Numbered from the stretch's first letter, positions 25,084 to 34,169 are shown. The stretch is 64,000 nucleotides of DNA from Amycolatopsis granulosa (GCF_011758745.1 NZ_JAANOV010000001.1:2976001-3040000); one strand, 5' to 3'. Program-made: numbers and translations. The notes: generated by a model not told the origin, from the letters alone.

Positions 25084-26139
25084 ATGGACACGACGACGCT
25101 GCGCCCGCTCGTGACCGCCGCCGGCCCGTTCACGTCCGTCTACTTCGAGGATTCGCACGACACCGCGGACGCCGAGAAGCAACTGGAGCTGAAGTGGCGT
25201 GAGCTGAAGGACGCGCTGACCGCGCAGCACGCCCCGGACGGTGCCGTGAGCGCGCTGGAGGCCGCGATCCTCGACGGTCCGCGCGCCACCGGCCGGAGCG
25301 GGCGCGCGCTGCTGGCCGCCGGCGCGGAGGTACTCGTCGACGAGCAGCTCGCGAGCCCGCCCGCGACGACCATCGCCCGTGTCTCCGACCTGCCCTACCT
25401 GCTGCCGCTGGCGCGGTACGGCGAGCTGGCCCTGCCGCACGTGGTCGCCCAGGTCGACCAGGTGGGCGCCGACATCCGCGCCTACGACGAACACGGGAAC
25501 GAAACGGTGGCCGAAGAGCTCACCGGGCAGGACCACCCGGTGCACAAGACACGTGGTGGTGGCGAGGCGCACCACCGCATGCAGCACCGCACCGAGGAGG
25601 TCCGGCACCAGAACGTGACCGAGATCGCCGGCGCCATCGCCCGGTTGGCCGAACGCACCCGCGCCCAGCTGATCGTGGTGGCGGGTGAGGTGCAGGGCCG
25701 CAAGGCGGTGATCGAGGAACTGCCCGCGGCGGCGAAGTCGATCGCCCGTGAGGCCACTCACTCCGACGTGGCCGACGAACTCGCCGAGGCCGTCCGGCAC
25801 AGCCGCGCCGACGACGTCGTGTGGCGCTTCCGCGGCGCGCTGAACCAGCCGGACGGCCTTGCCGTGCAAGGGCTCGAGGCGGTGACGGCCGCGCTGCGCG
25901 AGGCCAATGTGGAGACCCTGCTGGTCGGCAACCCGGGCGCGGACGTCGTGTGCACGGGAGCGACCCCGGCGCAGATCGCGCTGGGCGAGGAGGAACTGCG
26001 GGCCTACGGTGCGACGGAGATCCACCGGTGCCGGGCCGACGAGGCGGTCCCCGCCGCGGCGGTCGCCGTGGACGCGGACCTGATGCACGTCGACGAGGAG
26101 CTCGTGGAAGGATTCGGCGCGATCCTGCGCCATCGGTGA
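25084..26139 (+). CDS. Rv2629/Balon-type ribosome hibernation factor candidate
   Basis: 351 residues. TLRPLVTAAGPFTSVYFEDS is the typical opening of the Rv2629 group within the bacterial eRF1-like (baeRF) family, related to Pelota, aeRF1 and Vms1. Further segments: HHRMQHRTEEVRHQNVTEIA, QLIVVAGEVQGRKAVIEELP and a C-terminal L7Ae-like part (VETLLVGNPGADVVCTGATP). Balon, a member of this group, binds idle or active ribosomal A sites under stress (established knowledge). The anti-sigma/SigF pair follows by 117 bp, which fits a general-stress role. Confidence 0.78.
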   Translation: MDTTTLRPLVTAAGPFTSVYFEDSHDTADAEKQLELKWRELKDALTAQHAPDGAVSALEAAILDGPRATGRSGRALLAAGAEVLVDEQLASPPATTIARVSDLPYLLPLARYGELALPHVVAQVDQVGADIRAYDEHGNETVAEELTGQDHPVHKTRGGGEAHHRMQHRTEEVRHQNVTEIAGAIARLAERTRAQLIVVAGEVQGRKAVIEELPAAAKSIAREATHSDVADELAEAVRHSRADDVVWRFRGALNQPDGLAVQGLEAVTAALREANVETLLVGNPGADVVCTGATPAQIALGEEELRAYGATEIHRCRADEAVPAAAVAVDADLMHVDEELVEGFGAILRHR

Positions 26140-26256
26140 GGAGACAGTCATCAATCCAGCTACACAAAGCTTCCGGACGGTAACCGGACCGAGCGAACTT
26201 CCCTCGTTCGAGGCATGATGGGTCCGAAGCAACACTCGAACGACGGTGAGGTGAAC

Positions 26257-26691
26257 GTGACGGACTGGGAGCCACCGTCCTTGCGCGCGCAGAACGAAAT
26301 CGAACTCTGGCTCGGTGCCGACCTGGCACACCTGCCGATCGTCCGGTCGGTGGTGGCGACGCTGGCCACGCGGGCCGACTTCGACCTGGACTCGATCGCG
26401 GACCTGCGGCTCGCCGTGGACGAAGCGTGCTCGACCCTGATCACCCGGGCACTGCCGGACTCCACCATGCGCTGCCGCTTCGTGGTCGAGGACGACGAAC
26501 TGCGTTTCCAGGGCACGGTGCTGTCCGGCAGCGGCAGCGCGCCGAGCACCAAGTCGTTCGGCTGGCGGGTCCTGAGCACGCTCACGGACTCCGTGGACAC
26601 GCATGTGAAATCGAACGGCCGAGGCCACCAAGTGGACATCGAACTCGCCAAGCGACGCGTCGTCGTGGACGTCCCAGGGGCAGGCGCGTGA
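26257..26691 (+). CDS. RsbW-like anti-sigma factor (HATPase)
   Basis: 144 residues. GHKL/HATPase_c_2 fold with the N-box in LADLRLAVDEACSTLITRAL; the G-box is less clear (SFGWRVLSTLTDSV). Such proteins bind a SigB/SigF-type sigma factor and release it when an anti-anti-sigma protein binds instead. GTG at 26257 follows a GGTGAGG site; an ATG at 26215 is possible. Its stop overlaps the GTG start of the sigma gene (GTGA), the standard rsbW-sigF arrangement. Confidence 0.88.
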   Translation: MTDWEPPSLRAQNEIELWLGADLAHLPIVRSVVATLATRADFDLDSIADLRLAVDEACSTLITRALPDSTMRCRFVVEDDELRFQGTVLSGSGSAPSTKSFGWRVLSTLTDSVDTHVKSNGRGHQVDIELAKRRVVVDVPGAGA

Positions 26692-27494
26692 CCGGTTCCC
26701 GGACCGAGCAGACACAACCCACATCGTCGAACGAATACGGGCACCTCACCCCGCTGTTCGACGAGCTGGCGGGCCTGCCGGCCGACGATCCCCGGCGCGC
26801 CGAGCTGCGCGACGAGCTCGTCACGGGCCACCTGCCCCTGGCCGAGCACATCGCGCAACGGTTCTCCGGGCGCGGGGTGGCGAAGGAGGACCTGGTCCAG
26901 GTCGCCACGGTCGGGCTGATCAACGCCGTGGACCGGTTCGACCCCAGCCGCGGATCGGACTTCCTGTCCTTCGCCGTGCCCACGGTGATGGGCGAGGTGC
27001 GCCGGCACTTCCGGGACACCGGCTGGCTGGTGCGGGTGCCGCGCCGGCTCAAGGAGCTGCACCTGTCGATCTCCAGCGCGAGCACCGAGCTCGCGCAGCG
27101 GCTGGGCCGCGCGCCCACGCCGAGCGAGATCGCCGCGCACCTCGGCGTCAGCCAGGACGAGGTCTACGAGGGGCTGGAGGCGGGCAACGCCTACCACTCG
27201 ATGTCGCTGGACGAGGTGCTGTCCGGGGACACCGAGAACCTCGCGCTCGGCGACACGCTGGGCGAGGAGGACGCGGGCCTGGAGGGCGTGGAGAACCACG
27301 AGGCGCTGCTGCCGCTGATCCAGGACCTGCCCGAACGGGAACGCAAGATCCTCGGCCTGCGGTTCGTGCACAACATGACCCAGACCCAGATCGCGGAGCG
27401 GATCGGCGTGTCGCAGATGCACGTGTCCCGGCTGCTCGCGCGCACCCTGCAACGGCTGCGCGACGGACTCACCGAGTCGGACGGCGAGCTCTGA
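26688..27494 (+). CDS. sigF: Alternative sigma factor of SigB/SigF group
   Basis: 268 residues. Region 2: EHIAQRFSGRGVAKEDLVQV, GLINAVDRFDPSRGSDFLSF, then VPTVMGEVRRHFRDTGWLVR; region 3 with ELAQRLGRAPTPSEIAAHLG; region 4 HTH with LPERERKILGLRFVHNMTQT and ISQ-type helix (GVSQMHVSRLLARTLQRLR). This is the group 3 stress/sporulation sigma of actinobacteria. The GTG at 26688-26690 overlaps the anti-sigma stop, and the longer upstream frame is only a shadow of that gene. Confidence 0.92.
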   Translation: MTGSRTEQTQPTSSNEYGHLTPLFDELAGLPADDPRRAELRDELVTGHLPLAEHIAQRFSGRGVAKEDLVQVATVGLINAVDRFDPSRGSDFLSFAVPTVMGEVRRHFRDTGWLVRVPRRLKELHLSISSASTELAQRLGRAPTPSEIAAHLGVSQDEVYEGLEAGNAYHSMSLDEVLSGDTENLALGDTLGEEDAGLEGVENHEALLPLIQDLPERERKILGLRFVHNMTQTQIAERIGVSQMHVSRLLARTLQRLRDGLTESDGEL

Positions 27495-27535
27495 CCTGCG
27501 GTTTTGCCTCGCGTTTGGCAGGGTAACCGCCGATC

Positions 27536-28480
27536 ATGGCAGATCCCGGGTGGCGCGCGCCGATGCTGGCGACGCTGACCCAGCAGCCGTTCTCGCGCGA
27601 GAACTGGCTGTTCGAGCGCAAGCTCGACGGGGTCCGCGCGATCTGCGCCCGGGACGGGAGTGCTCCGGTGCTGTGGTCGCGCAACCACAACGACATCAGT
27701 TCCGGCTACCCGGAGCTCGGGGAGGCGCTCGCGGATCGCGGCGCCTCCTCCTTCGTCGCCGACGGTGAGATCGTCGCGTTCGACGGCAAACAGACCAGCT
27801 TCGCGCGGCTGCAGCAGCGCATCCACCTCGCCGACCGGCGGCGCATCGAGGCCACCGGGGTCGCGGTGTACCTGTACCTGTTCGACCTGCTGGCCTTCGA
27901 CCACCAGGACACGACGGGCCTGCCGCTGCGGCAGCGCAAGCAGCTGTTGCGCAGGGCGTTCGACTGGGGCGGGCCGCTGCGGTACGCCAACCACCGCAAC
28001 ACCTCGGGCGAGGAGTACTTCGGCTACGCCTGTGCGCACGGCTGGGAAGGCGTGATCGCCAAGCGCGCCGACGCGCCGTACCGGTCCGGGCGGACGACCG
28101 ACTGGCTGAAGTTCAAGTGCGTCAAGGAGCAGGAGTTCGTCGTCGGCGGGTTCAGCGCTCCGGGTGGTGCGCGGACCGGCTTCGGGGCGCTGCTCGTCGG
28201 GTACCACGAACGTGGCCGGCTGCGGTACGCGGGCAAGGTCGGCGCCGGCTACACCGAGACCACGCTGCGGGAATTGATTGAGCGCCTCACCGCGCTCGAG
28301 CGCCCGCGCTCGCCGTTCGGCGAGCGGGTTCCCGAACGCGGGCCGCGTTGGGTCGCGCCGGAACTGGTCGTGCAGGTCCGGTTCTCCGAGTGGACCGGCG
28401 ACGGCAAACTGCGGCATCCCCGGTTCCTCGGTGTGCGGGACGACAAACCGGCTGCCGAGGTCGTCCGGGAGCAGCCGTGA
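27536..28480 (+). CDS. ATP-dependent DNA ligase (LigD ligase domain)
   Basis: 314 residues. Adenylation motif ERKLDGVR with nucleophile Lys29, then SRNHNDISSGYPEL, DGEIVAFDG, EGVIAKRADAPYRSGRTTDW and LKFKC (motifs III-V), and a C-terminal OB-fold. This is the ligase module of LigD, encoded as a separate gene, for Ku-dependent non-homologous end joining. The next frame, starting in its stop region, is a collapsed polymerase-domain gene, and ku follows. Confidence 0.93.
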   Translation: MADPGWRAPMLATLTQQPFSRENWLFERKLDGVRAICARDGSAPVLWSRNHNDISSGYPELGEALADRGASSFVADGEIVAFDGKQTSFARLQQRIHLADRRRIEATGVAVYLYLFDLLAFDHQDTTGLPLRQRKQLLRRAFDWGGPLRYANHRNTSGEEYFGYACAHGWEGVIAKRADAPYRSGRTTDWLKFKCVKEQEFVVGGFSAPGGARTGFGALLVGYHERGRLRYAGKVGAGYTETTLRELIERLTALERPRSPFGERVPERGPRWVAPELVVQVRFSEWTGDGKLRHPRFLGVRDDKPAAEVVREQP

Positions 28481-28664
28481 ATCCCGCCGCGATCGAGGTG
28501 TCCCGGCCCGGGAAGGTGTTCTGTCCGGCCCGGGTCTCGCCGGACGGGTTCGACCTGCGCCGGGTCCCCGTCGGCTGGCGCGCAAGGCCGATCCGTGGCG
28601 GGATGTGGGTGTGCGGGCGGGTTCGGCGGCGAAGGCACTGGACCGGCTGACTCGGGAGGCGTGA
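28477..28664 (+). pseudogene. Collapsed LigD polymerase/primase domain gene
   Basis: GTG at 28477 overlaps the ligase stop (GTGA). The first codons read IEVSRPGKVFCPAR, the usual N-terminal lead of LigD polymerase domains, then jump at once to SPDGFDLRRVP, which belongs to the C-terminal end of that domain. After a frame change near 28570 the reading continues as RRLARKADPWRDVGVRAGSA and ends at TGA 28662-28664. About 250 internal codons appear deleted. The stop overlaps the ku start by one base, so the original operon spacing is kept. Confidence 0.8.
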
Positions 28665-29701
28665 TGGTGCGGGCGATCTGGAGCGGTGCGATCAACTTCG
28701 GGCTGGTGACGGTGCCGGTGGAGTTGTACTCGGCCACCGAGGACCACACCGTGCACTTCCGGCAGTTCGAGCGGGGGACGTCGGACCGGATCCGGTACAA
28801 GCGCGTGAACGAGCGGACCGGCGAGGAGGTGCCCTACGAGGACATCGTGAAGGGCTACGACCTCGGCGACGGCGACTACGTGCTGGTCGAGCAGGAGGAG
28901 CTGGACCAGATCGCGCCAGGGCGATCGCGGTCGATCGACATCGAGTCGTTCGTCGATCTGGGCGAGATCGATCCGCTGTACTTCCAGAAGAGCTACTGGC
29001 TCGCGCCGACGAAGGAGGAGTTCGGCCGCGCGTACGGGCTGCTGATGCAGGCCATGGCGGAGACGAACAAGGCCGGCATCGCGCGGTTCGTGATGCGCGG
29101 CAAGGAGCACATCGCGGCGGTTCGCGCGGGCAACGGTGTGCTGGTGCTGGACACGCTGCTGTTCGCCGAGGACGTGCGGGACCCGGCGAAGGAGCTGACG
29201 AAGCTGCCGGAAAAGGCTTCCCCGCGCGGGCGTGAACTCGAGATGGCGATCGCGCTGGTGGACTCGATGGCCGACGACTGGCGTCCGGACGACTACCACG
29301 ACCAGTACAACGAGCGGGTGCTCAAGCTGATCGACGACAAGAAGGCCGGGCGCACGGTGAGCGTCGAGGAGCCGCCGTCGGAGCCGACGAAGGTCGTGGA
29401 TCTGTTCGAAGCGCTGTCCCGCAGCGTCGAGCGCCGGAAGGGTTCCTCCGGTGGGTCTCGTTCGTCCGCCGAGTCGCGCGAGAACAGCGGATCGAGCAAG
29501 CGTTCGGAGTCGGGCACGGGTTCCGGTAAGCGGAGCTCCCGGAAGCCGGCCGACCCCGACCTGTCGTCGCTGAGCAAGGCCGAGCTGGACCGGATGGCCC
29601 GGGAGCTCGACATCAAGGGCCGGTCCAAACTCAACCGCGCCGAGCTGGAAAAAGCCGTCCGGAATGCCCGGCCGGGCCGGTCCCGCAAGCGCGCCTCCTG
29701 A
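28664..29701 (+). CDS. ku: Ku-family NHEJ DNA-end-binding protein
   Basis: 345 residues. Ku core: MVRAIWSGAINFGLVTVPVE, HFRQFERGTSDRIRYKRVNE, FQKSYWLAPTKEEFGRAYGL and GKEHIAAVRAGNGVLVLDTL. The core ends near residue 245; a low-complexity Ser/Arg/Lys linker follows, then a SAP/Rho-N-like domain (LSSLSKAELDRMARELDIKG) and a basic tail, longer than minimal bacterial Ku. It binds double-strand ends and recruits LigD. Start ATG follows GGGAGG and overlaps the stop of the polymerase pseudogene. Confidence 0.95.
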   Translation: MVRAIWSGAINFGLVTVPVELYSATEDHTVHFRQFERGTSDRIRYKRVNERTGEEVPYEDIVKGYDLGDGDYVLVEQEELDQIAPGRSRSIDIESFVDLGEIDPLYFQKSYWLAPTKEEFGRAYGLLMQAMAETNKAGIARFVMRGKEHIAAVRAGNGVLVLDTLLFAEDVRDPAKELTKLPEKASPRGRELEMAIALVDSMADDWRPDDYHDQYNERVLKLIDDKKAGRTVSVEEPPSEPTKVVDLFEALSRSVERRKGSSGGSRSSAESRENSGSSKRSESGTGSGKRSSRKPADPDLSSLSKAELDRMARELDIKGRSKLNRAELEKAVRNARPGRSRKRAS

Positions 29702-29787
29702 CGCCACCGGCGGGCCATCCGGACAAGCCGCCGCCCACCGAGCGGCGACGACGCGGCCTCCGCCCCGGGCGCAATACGATCACCATC

Positions 29788-31269
29788 GTGCCGAAGTTCG
29801 CCCAGCTCGCGAAGTTCCGCGTGGCGCTGCGCACCGGGCTGGGGTTCGTGACGCTCGGCGTCGGGTCGAGTGTCTGCGGTGCCGCGGCCGTCGGGCTGTT
29901 GCTGTTCCTCCAGGGCATCCCCGCGGACATGGGCGACCGCAACTGGGTCCTGCTCAGTTGTGCGGGCGCGTACGTGCTGCTCTCGGTGCTCGTCGGCTCG
30001 GCGTGGTCGGCGATCCTGCACCGGCGCACCGCGGTGTGGTTCTTCCAGGGCCGCCGCCCCACGCCGCCGGAAGCACGCCGCGCGCTGCGGCTGCCCCGTG
30101 ACCTCGCCCTGGTCAGCGGGAGCCTGTGGCTCGGCGGCACGATCATCCTGGGCTCGCTCACCAACGTCCTCGGGTCCGTCCTGGACACCGTGGGGGTGAC
30201 GCTCGCCGTCGGGCTCGGCGGGCTGCTCACCGTCGGCCTGATGTACCTGGCCGCGGAATGGGTCGCGCGCCCGATCCTGATCCGCGCGCTCGAGGTGAGC
30301 CCGCCGCGGAACGCGGTGTCGGTGAGCGTCCTGTCCCGGCTCGTCATCACCTGGGCGGTGGCGAGCGGTGTCCCGCTGCTCGGCGTGCTGATCGTCGCCG
30401 CGCCACCGAACATCGGCAAGGCCGACCAGACCGCGAGCCTGATCATGCTCTCGATCGTCGGCCTGCTCTCCGGCGCGATCGGCACGGCGCTCCTGGCCCG
30501 GGCGGTCGCCGCGCCGCTGCGCCGGTTGCGGATGGCCGTCGGGCTCATCGCGCGCGGCCGCAAGGACGTCACCGTCCGGGTCGACGACGCGAGCGAGATC
30601 GGCTCGCTCCAGGTGTCGGTGAACAGCATGGTCACCGGGCTGCGGGAACAGGACCGGTTGCGGGACCTGTTCGGGCGGCACGTCGGCATGGACGTCGCCC
30701 GGCACGCGCTCGAACACGGCGTGTCCCTGAGCGGCGACGTGCGGGAGGTCGCGGCGTTGTTCGTCGACGTCGTCGATTCCACCGCCCTGGCCTACCGGCT
30801 GCCGCCCGAGGAGATCGTCCGCAAGCTCAACCGGTTGTTCGACAGCGTGGTGTCGGCGGTCGACGCGCGGGGCGGGCTGGTGAACAAGTTCCAGGGCGAC
30901 GCCGCGTTGTGTGTGTTCGGCGCGCCGACCCGGTTGTCGGACCCGGCCACCGCAGCGCTGTCCGCGGCGCGCGCCATCCGGGACGCCGTGCGTCAGGAGG
31001 GTGAGCTGGACCTCGGCATCGGCGTCGCCTGCGGTCCGGTGTTCGCCGGGCAGCTCGGTAGCCGCAGCCGCCTGGAATACACGGTCATCGGCGACGCGGT
31101 GAACGAAGCCGCACGGCTGACCGAGCACGCGAAGCACGTGTCCGGCCGCATCCTGGCCAGCGACACGATCCGGTCGCGGGCGTCACCGGGCGAGCAGGCG
31201 CAGTGGTCCCGGCACAAGGCGATCCAGCTCCGCGGCCGGGACACGCCCACGGAGACCTGGACGAACTAG
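29788..31269 (+). CDS. Membrane class III adenylate cyclase with HAMP domain
   Basis: 493 residues from GTG 29788. About six membrane helices (residues 1-250), a HAMP linker (APLRRLRMAVGLIARGRKDV, EIGSLQVSVNSMV), then a class III cyclase domain. Metal-binding Asp in VAALFVDVVDSTAL, substrate Lys and second Asp in NKFQGDAALCVFG, and YTVIGDAVNEAARLTEHAK with the transition-state residues. It should make cAMP from ATP at the membrane. Its 3' end overlaps the convergent KAS III gene by 4 bp. The same design occurs as mycobacterial Rv1319c-type cyclases. Confidence 0.9.
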   Translation: MPKFAQLAKFRVALRTGLGFVTLGVGSSVCGAAAVGLLLFLQGIPADMGDRNWVLLSCAGAYVLLSVLVGSAWSAILHRRTAVWFFQGRRPTPPEARRALRLPRDLALVSGSLWLGGTIILGSLTNVLGSVLDTVGVTLAVGLGGLLTVGLMYLAAEWVARPILIRALEVSPPRNAVSVSVLSRLVITWAVASGVPLLGVLIVAAPPNIGKADQTASLIMLSIVGLLSGAIGTALLARAVAAPLRRLRMAVGLIARGRKDVTVRVDDASEIGSLQVSVNSMVTGLREQDRLRDLFGRHVGMDVARHALEHGVSLSGDVREVAALFVDVVDSTALAYRLPPEEIVRKLNRLFDSVVSAVDARGGLVNKFQGDAALCVFGAPTRLSDPATAALSAARAIRDAVRQEGELDLGIGVACGPVFAGQLGSRSRLEYTVIGDAVNEAARLTEHAKHVSGRILASDTIRSRASPGEQAQWSRHKAIQLRGRDTPTETWTN

Positions 31270-32273
31270 GCGTCGCCGCCCGGTTTGACGTCGGGCCAGG
31301 TCAGGAGCGTCGAACCCCAGGTGAGCCCGGCGCCGAACGCCGTCAGCAGGACGCGGTGCCCGGGCTGGAGGTGGCCGTCGTGGCACGCGTCGGCCAGCGC
31401 GAGCGGAATCGACGCCGCGCTCGTGTTGCCGACCCGTTCGATGTTGGCCACCACCCGGTCGCCGGCCATCCCGAGCTGCTTGGCGGTGGCCTGCAGGATG
31501 CGGATGTTGGCCTGGTGCCCGACGAACCGGTCCACGTCCGCCACGGCGAGCCCGGACCGGTCCAGTACGGCACGCGCGGATTCGGCCATGCGGGCGCAGG
31601 CGTGCCGGAACACCGCGGTGCCCTGCATGGTCAGGTAGTGGTCGTCCGGATCGTCGGACCGGCGCTGTTTGACGCCACCGGCCGGAACGATCAGCAGGTC
31701 GGCGTGCTCCCCTTCGCTGTGCAGGTCGAACGGCCCCAGGGCGCCCGGCTCGTCGGCGGTCCCGGCGCGCAGGACCACGGCGCCGGCACCGTCGCCGAAG
31801 ATCGGGACCGTGGTGCGGTCGTCCGGACGGCAGTAGCGGCTGAAGGCGTCGGCGCCGATGACGAGCACCCGGCCGGCCACCCCGCCGGAGATCAGGCCCG
31901 CCGCGGTGGCCAGGGCGTAGATGAAGCCGCTGCAGACCGCGTTGACGTCGAACGCGGCGACGCCGCTGAGCCCCAGCGCCGAGGCGACCTGCGGAGCGCT
32001 GGCGGGGCAGAGCTGGTCGGGCGTGGCGGTCGCGAGCACGACCGCGTCGACCAGCTCGGAATCGGCGCTGCGCAAGGCGTTGCGCCCGGCGGCGACGGCC
32101 ATGTCCACAGTAGACGTGCCGGCGTCGGCGATGCGGCGTTCCCGGATGCCGGTCCGGGTGCGGATCCACTCGTCGGAGGTGTCGAGGCGCCGGGCGAGGT
32201 CGTCGTTGTCCACCACCCGCGGCGGCAGCCAGGCTCCCAGGCCGGCAAGGACCGCGTGGTGTCCTTCATGCAT
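31266..32273 (-). CDS. 3-oxoacyl-ACP synthase III (FabH-like)
   Basis: 335 residues. KAS III signatures: TSDEWIRTRTGIRERRIAD, DVNAVCSGFIYAL with catalytic Cys114, VGHQANIRIL with the His and ERVGNTSAASIPLAL with the Asn. Condenses an acyl-CoA starter with malonyl-ACP. No other fatty-acid or polyketide gene is adjacent, so it may supply a special starter unit or act alone as an acyltransferase. A palindrome lies just upstream of its start. Confidence 0.92.
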   Translation of the reverse strand: MHEGHHAVLAGLGAWLPPRVVDNDDLARRLDTSDEWIRTRTGIRERRIADAGTSTVDMAVAAGRNALRSADSELVDAVVLATATPDQLCPASAPQVASALGLSGVAAFDVNAVCSGFIYALATAAGLISGGVAGRVLVIGADAFSRYCRPDDRTTVPIFGDGAGAVVLRAGTADEPGALGPFDLHSEGEHADLLIVPAGGVKQRRSDDPDDHYLTMQGTAVFRHACARMAESARAVLDRSGLAVADVDRFVGHQANIRILQATAKQLGMAGDRVVANIERVGNTSAASIPLALADACHDGHLQPGHRVLLTAFGAGLTWGSTLLTWPDVKPGGDA

Positions 32274-32289
32274 GGAACACTTGTAGGGG

Positions 32290-32303
32290 CTACCCCTGGG
32301 TAG
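32290..32303. promoter_or_regulatory. Palindrome upstream of fabH-like gene
   Basis: CTACCC-CT-GGGTAG is a perfect 14-bp palindrome 17 bp upstream of the fabH-like ATG and about 90 bp upstream of the divergent gene. TGGAACAC (32273-32280) and GTGTTCCA (32325-32332) flank it as a second inverted pair. Candidate operator; the regulator is unknown. Confidence 0.4.
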
Positions 32304-32392
32304 ACCGGTCAGTTGTGTTCCAGGTCACATAAGTGGAGCCCGGAAGGACTACGCGGACAAGAACTGTCACCGGTACGTTCTAGGGTTCGCCC

Positions 32393-33502
32393 ATGCCGGA
32401 GACACTGAGCCCGCGGGCCTTGAACCGGGCCCTTCTCGCTCGTCAACTGCTGTTGCGCCGGGCGAAGGCCACCCCGCTCGAGGCCGTCCGTCACCTGTGC
32501 GGGTTGCAGGCGCAGGCCCCGTGGCCACCGTATTACGGGTTGTGGTCGCGGCTGCACGGCTTCCGGCCGGAGCAGCTCGGCGGGCTCCTGCTGGATCGGC
32601 AGGTGGTCCGGATCGCGGTGATGCGGGGGACGGTGCACCTGGTGACGGCGGAGGACTGCCTGTGGTTGCGGCCGTGCGTGCAGCGGCTGTTCGACCGCGA
32701 CTTGGCCACGAACGCCAGCTATGCGAAGGCACTGGCCCCGCTCGACCTCGAGGCGGTCGCGCAGCGGGCGCGTGCCGTACTGGCCGGGGAGCCGCTGACC
32801 CCGTCGGCGCTGGGCAAGGCACTCGCGGCGCACTGGCCGGACACCCCACCGGCGGCGCTCGCGCACGCGGCCCGCGGTCTGCTGCCGCTGGTCCAGGTCC
32901 CGCCACGCGCGGTGTGGGGGCAAAGCGGGCGGACGGCGCTGACCACGGCGGAGGACTGGCTGGGCCGGGCGCTGGACCGGACCGCGTCGCTGGACGATCT
33001 GGTGGTGCGCTACTTGGCAGCGTTCGGGCCGGCGAGTGTCGCGGATGTGCAGGCGTGGAGTGGATTGACCCGGTTGGGCGAGGTGGTGGAGCGGCTACGT
33101 CCCCGGCTGCGTGTCTTCCGGACCGAGCAGGGCCGGGAGGTGTTCGACCTGCCGGAGGCACCGCGCCCCGACCCGGCGACACCGGCGCCGCCGCGGTTCA
33201 TCGCGGAGTTCGACAACCTGCTGCTCGCGCACGCCGACCGGAGCCGGGTGCTGCCGGAGGACGCGCGCAGGCGGGTCTTCAACGCGCCGAACGGGGTGCT
33301 TCCCGGGACGGTCCTGCTCGACGGGATGGTGGGCGGCGTGTGGCGCATCCACCGTGCCCGCGGCGCGGCAACCCTGGAGATCGAGCCGTTCCGCCAGATC
33401 TCCACAAAGGACCGGGATGCACTGGAGAGCGCGGGGGCACGGCTGCTGCGTTTCGCTGCCGGCGAGGATGCCCGTGACGTCCGCTTCGTGCCGGTCGCGT
33501 GA
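32393..33502 (+). CDS. HTH_42 winged-helix protein, AlkZ-like DNA glycosylase candidate
   Basis: 369 residues. RHLCGLQAQAPWPPYYGLWS contains the Q-x-Q motif (Gln39, Gln41) of the AlkX/AlkZ family, followed by VMRGTVHLVTAEDCLWLRP and LDDLVVRYLAAFGPASVADV (winged-helix part), with a C-terminal beta domain (LLDGMVGGVWRIHR). AlkZ unhooks DNA crosslinks made by natural products, while many family members are unstudied. It starts 120 bp from the divergent fabH-like gene. A self-resistance or general repair role are both possible. Confidence 0.82.
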   Translation: MPETLSPRALNRALLARQLLLRRAKATPLEAVRHLCGLQAQAPWPPYYGLWSRLHGFRPEQLGGLLLDRQVVRIAVMRGTVHLVTAEDCLWLRPCVQRLFDRDLATNASYAKALAPLDLEAVAQRARAVLAGEPLTPSALGKALAAHWPDTPPAALAHAARGLLPLVQVPPRAVWGQSGRTALTTAEDWLGRALDRTASLDDLVVRYLAAFGPASVADVQAWSGLTRLGEVVERLRPRLRVFRTEQGREVFDLPEAPRPDPATPAPPRFIAEFDNLLLAHADRSRVLPEDARRRVFNAPNGVLPGTVLLDGMVGGVWRIHRARGAATLEIEPFRQISTKDRDALESAGARLLRFAAGEDARDVRFVPVA

Positions 33503-33539
33503 GCCGCGTCGCACGACCCCGGTTGGTTACGATGCGGTG

Positions 33540-34016
33540 GTGCCCGCCCCTGACCTGGATAAACTCGACTACGAGATTCTGCGCCGCTTGCAGGACGACT
33601 CGCGCACGATAGCGGAGGCGATCGGCGCCGAGGTGGGGCTCTCGGCCGCCGCGGTGCAGCGCCGTATCAAGCGGCTGCGGCAGGCCGGGGTGATCTCCCG
33701 CGAGGTGGCGGTGATCGAGCCGTCGTCGGTCGGGGTGACCATGACCTTCATCGTGATGGTGGAGATGGAGCGCGAGCAGCGGGAGGTGCTGGACGCGTTC
33801 CGGAAGCAGGCGATCGCTGACTCCGCTGTGCAACAGTGCTACTACGTTACGGGGTCGGCGGACTTCATCCTGGTCGTGCAGTGCCGGGACATGGGTGAGT
33901 TCGAGGCGTTCACGCGCCGCATGTTCTTCGACAACGGTGAGGTGCGGCACTTCACCACGAGCGTCGCCATGGAACGCGTCAAGGTTGGCCTCAGCGTTCC
34001 CCTGAACGGCGGCTGA
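33540..34016 (+). CDS. Lrp/AsnC-family regulator
   Basis: 158 residues. HTH: LDKLDYEILRRLQDDSRTIA, LSAAAVQRRIKRLRQAGVIS; C-terminal RAM domain: VQQCYYVTGSADFILVVQCR and MGEFEAFTRRMFF. Senses amino acids or related ligands as an octamer. GTG at 33540 or the preceding GTG at 33537 can start it. It follows the HTH_42 gene by 37 bp on the same strand. The longer frame upstream is only overlap with that gene. Confidence 0.9.
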   Translation: MPAPDLDKLDYEILRRLQDDSRTIAEAIGAEVGLSAAAVQRRIKRLRQAGVISREVAVIEPSSVGVTMTFIVMVEMEREQREVLDAFRKQAIADSAVQQCYYVTGSADFILVVQCRDMGEFEAFTRRMFFDNGEVRHFTTSVAMERVKVGLSVPLNGG

Positions 34017-34169
34017 TCGGGTGGCCCGCGCGTGTTACAGGTTCCGGGGGTATTGCAGCCGATCGCGTGAAAGTCGGCGGCGAGACATCATTTTCCGCCG
34101 CCGCTCGCATCTCATCGCTGTCCGACCCGTTCGCGCCGGAGCGCGAACCCCGACCGCGAGAGGTGGCAC

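Noticed and set aside
24265-26724. Single 819-codon minus-strand gene including the TSUP permease
   Set aside because: Only the last 254 codons look like a membrane protein; the rest is antisense to the Rv2629-type gene and the anti-sigma gene.
27191-29707. 838-codon minus-strand frame
   Set aside because: Antisense to sigF, ligase and ku, which are certain; composition is that of a shadow frame.
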